Source: Lachnospiraceae bacterium (GTDB lineage Bacteria > Bacillota > Clostridia > Lachnospirales > Lachnospiraceae). Taken from it: a stretch of DNA of 64,000 nucleotides. The stretch is from the NCBI GenBank assembly GCA_017557525.1, contig JAFYYN010000070.1, forward strand, positions 1 through 64,000, written 5' to 3'. Position numbers and translations under genes: made by a program. Below are positions 59,908 through 64,000 of the stretch, in pieces. Under the pieces are notes generated by a model that saw only the letters and a list, made by a program, of their open reading frames with translations, did no database searches and was not told the DNA's origin. The stretch's first letter is position 1. Every line of letters begins with the position of its first letter.

Positions 59908-62313
59908 ATGAGCAAGAGAGACATTAACATCGCGATAACAGCCGCTAGCTATAGCGGAAACAAGGGTGCAGCCGCCATGCTACAGAGCTCGATCAAGCAG
60001 CTCTATGCAAAATACGGCAGCAGGCTTAATATAAAGCTTATGTCGGTTTATCCTGATTCCGATAGGGAGCAGGTACCGTTTGATTTTGTAAGTATAGTAC
60101 CTACAAAGCCCGAGAGACTGCTTTTTATAGCATTTCCTTTGGCTATACTGTACAAGGGTCTTGGCTGGATACCCGGCATGAAAAAGCTCATCGGGAAAAA
60201 CAAGATTATAAAGGCATACAGGGATACAGATCTCGTTATTGATGAAGCTGGTATTTCGTTTGTTGACAGCCGTGGCTTTATCATGAATACGTATGCTTTT
60301 GTGACCATGGCTGTTCCGAAGCTGGTTGGAGTGCCGATAGTTAAGTATTCCCAGGCGATGGGCAGCTTTGAGTCTTTCTTTAACAGAATCTATGCCAAGA
60401 TGATCCTGCCCGGTATGGAACTTATCTGCGCGAGAGGCGATATTACCGAGGAGAATCTGCGCGGTATCGGAGTTGAGAAAAACGTTAAGCTCTGCGCGGA
60501 CGGTGCTTTCACCATGGAAGATACCGCAGAGTCAAAGCAGAAGGTTGATGACAGGACTCTGACAGACACTTTCTTTAATAATAATGTTGTTGGCGTTTCT
60601 TTATCAAGCGTTGTAAATAAGAAATGTACCAAGATGAAGATAGATTATCTCTGCGAGATGGTCAAATTCATCGATTACCTGACTGACAGGGGTTATCATG
60701 TGCTCCTGATCGCGAATGCGGCCCGTATTAACAGCGATAAGCCGAGAAATAACGACCTTATGGTCTGCGATTATGTTTTCTCTAAGGTTAAGGACAAGGA
60801 GAATGTACGCTGGTACCATGAGGAAATGGATGCCGAGGAGATAAGGGAATATATCGGCAGATGCAGGTTCCTGGTTGCTTCGCGTTTCCATGCGATGATC
60901 GGCGCGCTGCAGCGTAAGGTGCCGGTGCTTCTTGTGGGCTGGAGCCATAAATATAAGGAAGTACTTGATATGTTCGGTCTTGGTTCATATGCTGCCGACT
61001 ATGCGGATATAGGAAAGGACACAGAAAAGCCTCTTTTAGAGTCGGAGTTTGAGCGCCTTGAGGCAGATGAGGATGAGATCCACAGACTGATCGAAGAGCA
61101 TTACGATGATGTAATGGAGAGTTCTCGCAGGAATATCTTTGAAATTAGCAAGGTTGTGGATAAGGTTACTACACCTTCATTTAAGAGGCGAGCAGCAGGC
61201 AAAGGTTTCGGAGATATGCTTGCAACAAGGCGTGGAAACATAAAGCGTTTTCCTGATATAGATCGTCCTGAAAAGTACATGGGCGAGTATTTGGAGTGCC
61301 GCAGGGGCTATGCTACCGATGAGGATATCAGGAAAAATGCCGCATCGGGCGGAGTTGTTACGGCTCTATTAGTGAGCCTGCTTAAACAGGGTGAGATAGA
61401 CGGAGCTTTTGCTTGCAGGACGACAGTAAAGGATGGTGAGCTTTCATACGAAACTATGATAGCAACCGATGAGGAGACTATAAAGAGCTGTTCTTCAAGC
61501 ATATATATGTCTATGCCTTTACTTAAGGATCTTGATAAGATAAGGAATTTTGATGGTAAGGTTGCTGTAGTGCTTATCCCCTGTCTGATGAGGGCGTTTA
61601 ATGCTATCTTAAAGCATGACAAAGATTTAGCTAAAAAGGTTGTGCTTAAGCTCGGACTTTTTTGTAGCGGAAACCACAAGAAGGATGCAACTCTTCTTTC
61701 GTTAAAGAAAGCCGGTATGACACTATATGACGCTGAAAGGCTTTATTACAGGAGAGGCGCATGGAGAGGGCAGTCATCCGTAGTTTATAAGGATGGAAGC
61801 GAGAAGACCTTCTCATATACAAAGACACTGTGTGCCTTCAAAAATGCTTATTTCTTTGAAGAAAAGTCGTGTATGCTCTGCCAGGACCATTTCGCAAATG
61901 GAGCGGATATAAGCTTTGGCGATATCTGGCTTAAGAAGATGAAGAAGGAACCTGTGAAGTGCACGGGTTACGTGATCAGGACTGCAGAGGGCAAGAGACT
62001 TTATACCAAAGCTGTTAAGGCCGGAGATATTACTGAGAGGCATATGAGTACCGAAGACTGCCTTGCAGGGCAGAACAGGGCGCTGGCGTTTAAATATGCC
62101 GCTGCAAAGGCTAAGGTGGATGCGCTGCTTAAAGAGGGCAAGAATGCCAAGCTTGATACCTCTGACAAGTGCAAGTGGAACCACAGGCTTGCTTTCTGGC
62201 TGGCTGAAAAGGACAGGGCATTCTCAGAGGAGAAGCCGGAGAAGCTGGCAAAGGTGCCGATGAGCGTGATCTACTATTATATGTGCTTTATTAGAGTGCT
62301 GTTGAGCCTGTAA
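59908..62313 (+). CDS. polysaccharide pyruvyl transferase - FrhB/FdhB-like fusion
   Basis: An 801-residue fusion. Residues ~1-400 are a WcaK-type polysaccharide pyruvyl transferase (NIAITAASYSGNKGAAAMLQS, VIDEAGISFVDSRG, YSQAMGSFES, CARGDITEENL, VASRFHAMIGALQRKVPVLLVGWSHKY). Residues ~445-750 match the coenzyme F420 hydrogenase/dehydrogenase beta-subunit fold: ECRRGYATDEDIRKNAASGGVVTALL, VLIPCLMRAF, LGLFCSGNH, and the metal-ligand-like SCMLCQDHFANGADISFGDIWL. The two are usually adjacent separate genes in polysaccharide loci. The pair suggests pyruvyl/ketal modification with a redox-like partner; the reaction is unknown. No clear ribosome site. Confidence 0.87.
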   Translation: MSKRDINIAITAASYSGNKGAAAMLQSSIKQLYAKYGSRLNIKLMSVYPDSDREQVPFDFVSIVPTKPERLLFIAFPLAILYKGLGWIPGMKKLIGKNKIIKAYRDTDLVIDEAGISFVDSRGFIMNTYAFVTMAVPKLVGVPIVKYSQAMGSFESFFNRIYAKMILPGMELICARGDITEENLRGIGVEKNVKLCADGAFTMEDTAESKQKVDDRTLTDTFFNNNVVGVSLSSVVNKKCTKMKIDYLCEMVKFIDYLTDRGYHVLLIANAARINSDKPRNNDLMVCDYVFSKVKDKENVRWYHEEMDAEEIREYIGRCRFLVASRFHAMIGALQRKVPVLLVGWSHKYKEVLDMFGLGSYAADYADIGKDTEKPLLESEFERLEADEDEIHRLIEEHYDDVMESSRRNIFEISKVVDKVTTPSFKRRAAGKGFGDMLATRRGNIKRFPDIDRPEKYMGEYLECRRGYATDEDIRKNAASGGVVTALLVSLLKQGEIDGAFACRTTVKDGELSYETMIATDEETIKSCSSSIYMSMPLLKDLDKIRNFDGKVAVVLIPCLMRAFNAILKHDKDLAKKVVLKLGLFCSGNHKKDATLLSLKKAGMTLYDAERLYYRRGAWRGQSSVVYKDGSEKTFSYTKTLCAFKNAYFFEEKSCMLCQDHFANGADISFGDIWLKKMKKEPVKCTGYVIRTAEGKRLYTKAVKAGDITERHMSTEDCLAGQNRALAFKYAAAKAKVDALLKEGKNAKLDTSDKCKWNHRLAFWLAEKDRAFSEEKPEKLAKVPMSVIYYYMCFIRVLLSL

Positions 62314-62321
62314 ATTATACC

Positions 62322-62564
62322 GGGTTGATTCCCCATAATATGGTCTAAAACCCGTTACGCTGCATTGGGATATGCTAAGGTGTTTCTATCTCCATCTGCA
62401 CTGCGAACGCTTGCAATCGTTTGTCCGCCTGATACCGGACGAACTTAGGCTGCGATCAAAAATCGGTTTGGATAACCGATTTTTGTCTTGTTTCGATGGG
62501 ATATAAACACGAGCATATCCACAATTCGCTTAAGGCTTTATCCCATATCATGGGGCCTCAACCC
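62322..62564 (-). repeat. structured ~240-nt element, copy B
   Basis: Outer arms 62322-62343 and 62543-62564 pair over 22 positions with two mismatches and one wobble. Other helices: AAAGCC/GGGTTTT (one G-U, minus strand); GGATATGCT/AGCATATCC plus GTGTTT/AAACAC; hairpin GTTTGTCCG/CGGACGAAC (about 62419-62443); hairpin CAAAAATCGGTT/AACCGATTTTTG (62457-62485). It starts 8 bp after the stop of 59908-62313. Arms differ in sequence from copies A and C but pair the same way. Confidence 0.88.
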
Positions 62565-62650
62565 TGAAACAAGGTTACAGGCTTTAAAAAAGATCAATGG
62601 ATATAAATAACTAAATGAGTAGACGCTGTGAGATAGGAGCTATATCATAA

Positions 62651-63646
62651 ATGGAAAATAAGCAGGAGGAAGTAGTGACCGCGGATAGTGCGGTCACAGG
62701 CAAAAAATCGAAAAAGAAAAAAATAATGAATGTCGTAAAGATAATTTTCCTCCTTGCGGTTTTCTTCTTTCTTGGGAAATATTTTTATGACAACTGGGAT
62801 ACGATAAAAAATCTGGATATAAAACCGGATATCGGCGTGTTTGTCGGTTCGATGCTGTTGTATTTCGCATATAAGGTGACACTGGCATCGCTTTGGCATT
62901 ATATTACCAAGCTTGATAAGGCAGCTATTAAGTATCCGGATGCGATCAGGAGTTATCTGTATTCGATACTTGGTAAATATATTCCGGGTAAGGTTTTTAT
63001 GCTGGCGGCACGTGTGCCGGCTTACGAAAAAGAGGGCGTTCCGATAAGAAAGGTGGCAGTCTGCTTCCTGCTTGAGAATGTTTGTACACTGCTCGGCGCA
63101 GGCTTTCTGTTCCTGATTTCGCTCCTTTTCTTCCCAAATGATGTGCTCAAAGACTATATGGTAGCGGTTATACTGTTTATCGTTCTGTTCTTTGTCTGCA
63201 TTCATCCGAAGATCATGAATTTCTTCCTGAGGCTTGTTGGAAAGGTTATCAAGAAGGATGATATGGAGATACCGTTTACGTATTTCCAGATGGTAAAGAT
63301 TGTTGTTCTGTTTATTGCCAACTGGCTGATCGTGGGTACCGGATTTTATATGTTAGTTACCTCGATTTACCCGATACCCGGCTCACAGCTACTTTATGTG
63401 GGTGGCGTGTACGGACTTTCGGCAATCATTGGTATAATAAGTATTTTTGCTCCTTCGGGCATCGGAGTGAGAGAGGGCATTATGGTGCTGGGCCTTACCC
63501 TTATAATGCCTAATGAATATGCTGTGATCATCGGTATAGTTTCAAGACTTTGGGCGACGGTTGCGGAGTTGATCCTGGTACTTGGAGCATTCATTGCTGA
63601 GAGGATAAGTAAAATAAGAGCTAAAAAGAGTGGGCAAAACTTGTAA
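62651..63646 (+). CDS. lysylphosphatidylglycerol-synthase-TM-like flippase (UPF0104)
   Basis: A 331-residue membrane protein of the LPG_synthase_TM/AglD-like family. About eight helices, with the family marks YSILGKYIPGKVFMLAARVPAYEKEGVP and YGLSAIIGIISIFAPSGIGVREGIMVLGL. Related proteins move or sense lipid substrates. Here it follows three glycan genes and may flip a lipid-linked sugar. The N-terminus is very charged (GKKSKKKKIM). AGGAG lies 11 bp before the start. Confidence 0.9.
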   Translation: MENKQEEVVTADSAVTGKKSKKKKIMNVVKIIFLLAVFFFLGKYFYDNWDTIKNLDIKPDIGVFVGSMLLYFAYKVTLASLWHYITKLDKAAIKYPDAIRSYLYSILGKYIPGKVFMLAARVPAYEKEGVPIRKVAVCFLLENVCTLLGAGFLFLISLLFFPNDVLKDYMVAVILFIVLFFVCIHPKIMNFFLRLVGKVIKKDDMEIPFTYFQMVKIVVLFIANWLIVGTGFYMLVTSIYPIPGSQLLYVGGVYGLSAIIGIISIFAPSGIGVREGIMVLGLTLIMPNEYAVIIGIVSRLWATVAELILVLGAFIAERISKIRAKKSGQNL

Positions 63647-63836
63647 AATATTGGGATGTTTTACTATTGAATGTTAAATTAGTTGATGTTAATATAATTG
63701 CAAAAAGTATCTGATATTTATCTAAAAAGATATGCTTTTAAAGTATTTACAGAGAAAAATATCAACCATTTTATGGTAGAGATGATTCGTGCAAGCGTGG
63801 ATGAGGTGAAAACCCCATGGTGGACAGGAGGTTAAA
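63647..63836 (+). other. A+T-rich gap before thrC
   Basis: No gene seen. The last ~50 bases contain GCAAGCGTGGATGAGGTG, a remnant of the GGATGAGGTG repeat end, and then GGAGG before thrC. No T-box or riboswitch core was recognised. Confidence 0.5.
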
Positions 63837-64000
63837 ATGAAAATCATGTATCATAGTACAAGAAACCCCGAACTTAAAGCAACGGCATCTGAGGCGATAC
63901 TTGCCGGTATTGCTCCTGACGGAGGTCTTTATGTGCCTCAGGAGATCCCGAAGTTAAAATTGCCCTTCGAGGCTCTTGCAAAAATGGACTATGCTCATGT
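63837..64000 (+). CDS. thrC: threonine synthase, 5' part
   Basis: The first 54 codons of a gene cut by the window end. MKIMYHSTRNPELKATASEA, then ILAGIAPDGGLYVPQEIPKL, is the N-terminal signature of threonine synthase, which turns O-phosphohomoserine into threonine. The PLP lysine lies beyond the window. A good AGGAGG precedes the ATG. Confidence 0.92.
   Translation, partial: MKIMYHSTRNPELKATASEAILAGIAPDGGLYVPQEIPKLKLPFEALAKMDYAH

Noticed and set aside
63647-63836. T-box leader before thrC
   Set aside because: The AGGGTGG..ACCGCG antiterminator core is absent.

Overview
The window looks like a chromosome segment of a low-to-moderate GC Gram-positive anaerobe of the Lachnospiraceae (Butyrivibrio/Roseburia-like). 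This is inferred from several things. There is a dnaG-rpoD-trmK block, a cdaA-cdaR pair and an ftsEX-PcsB-like-CtpA division block. Shine-Dalgarno sites are strong AAGGAGG-type, promoters are sigma-A type, the RNase P RNA is of bacterial type, and many surface proteins are made with CDP-glycerol glycerophosphotransferases. The genus is not determined.

Layout. (1) 1-5450: a mobile-element end with an ORF6N/PLD-like protein, a small ORF, a sigma-70-like factor, a conjugative-transposon HTH protein, an excisionase-like DUF6462 protein, a ribbon-helix-helix protein with its own promoter, and a tyrosine integrase. (2) 5455-13413: chromosomal genes: a K+ channel with a membrane partner, an orphan AAA ATPase behind three phased repeats, a six-tRNA operon with a consensus promoter, rdgB, an alpha/beta-hydrolase that has lost its nucleophile, and a THUMP methyltransferase. 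(3) 13467-17546: a cloverleaf-like GC-rich repeat, then two membrane proteins, cdaA and cdaR (c-di-AMP synthesis). (4) 17584-28671: a wall-polymer locus with an ABC-2 permease and ATPase, four CDP-glycerol/glycosyl transferases, an SDR with a long structured leader, and LCP-like and exported proteins. (5) 28864-37465: a MsmK/UgpC-type ATPase, a lipoprotein, a PucR/CdaR-like regulator, ftsE, ftsX, a PcsB-like M23 hydrolase, an S41 protease and rfbD. (6) 37787-45654: a giant YD-repeat surface protein, a Uma2 nuclease and two aminotransferases including hisC. (7) 45778-53636: queH, dgt, dnaG, rpoD, trmK and a TGS-uridine-kinase-like protein. (8) 53650-64000: rnpB, an AP2/degenerate-HNH protein, a SleB-like hydrolase, glycan membrane enzymes, a pyruvyltransferase-FrhB fusion, an LPG-synthase-TM protein and the 5' end of thrC.

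The genes mainly serve envelope construction: polymer synthesis and export, division-coupled peptidoglycan hydrolysis, and c-di-AMP signalling. Core replication and transcription genes are interleaved.

The most unusual content is not protein coding. Intergenic space carries several families of structured repeats. The best candidate for something undescribed is a ~240-nt element present three times (46437-46680, 53650-53886, 62322-62564). Its long closing helix has a different sequence in every copy but still pairs, and further helices show compensatory changes. One copy supplies the last ~24 codons of queH. A second pair (47738-47846, 56530-56627) precedes dnaG and a membrane protein. Others are hairpin elements of the GGGGACGG, GCCTTCCC and GTACGTCGCA kinds. 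All gene calls rest on reading translations and motifs by eye; no database search was possible.
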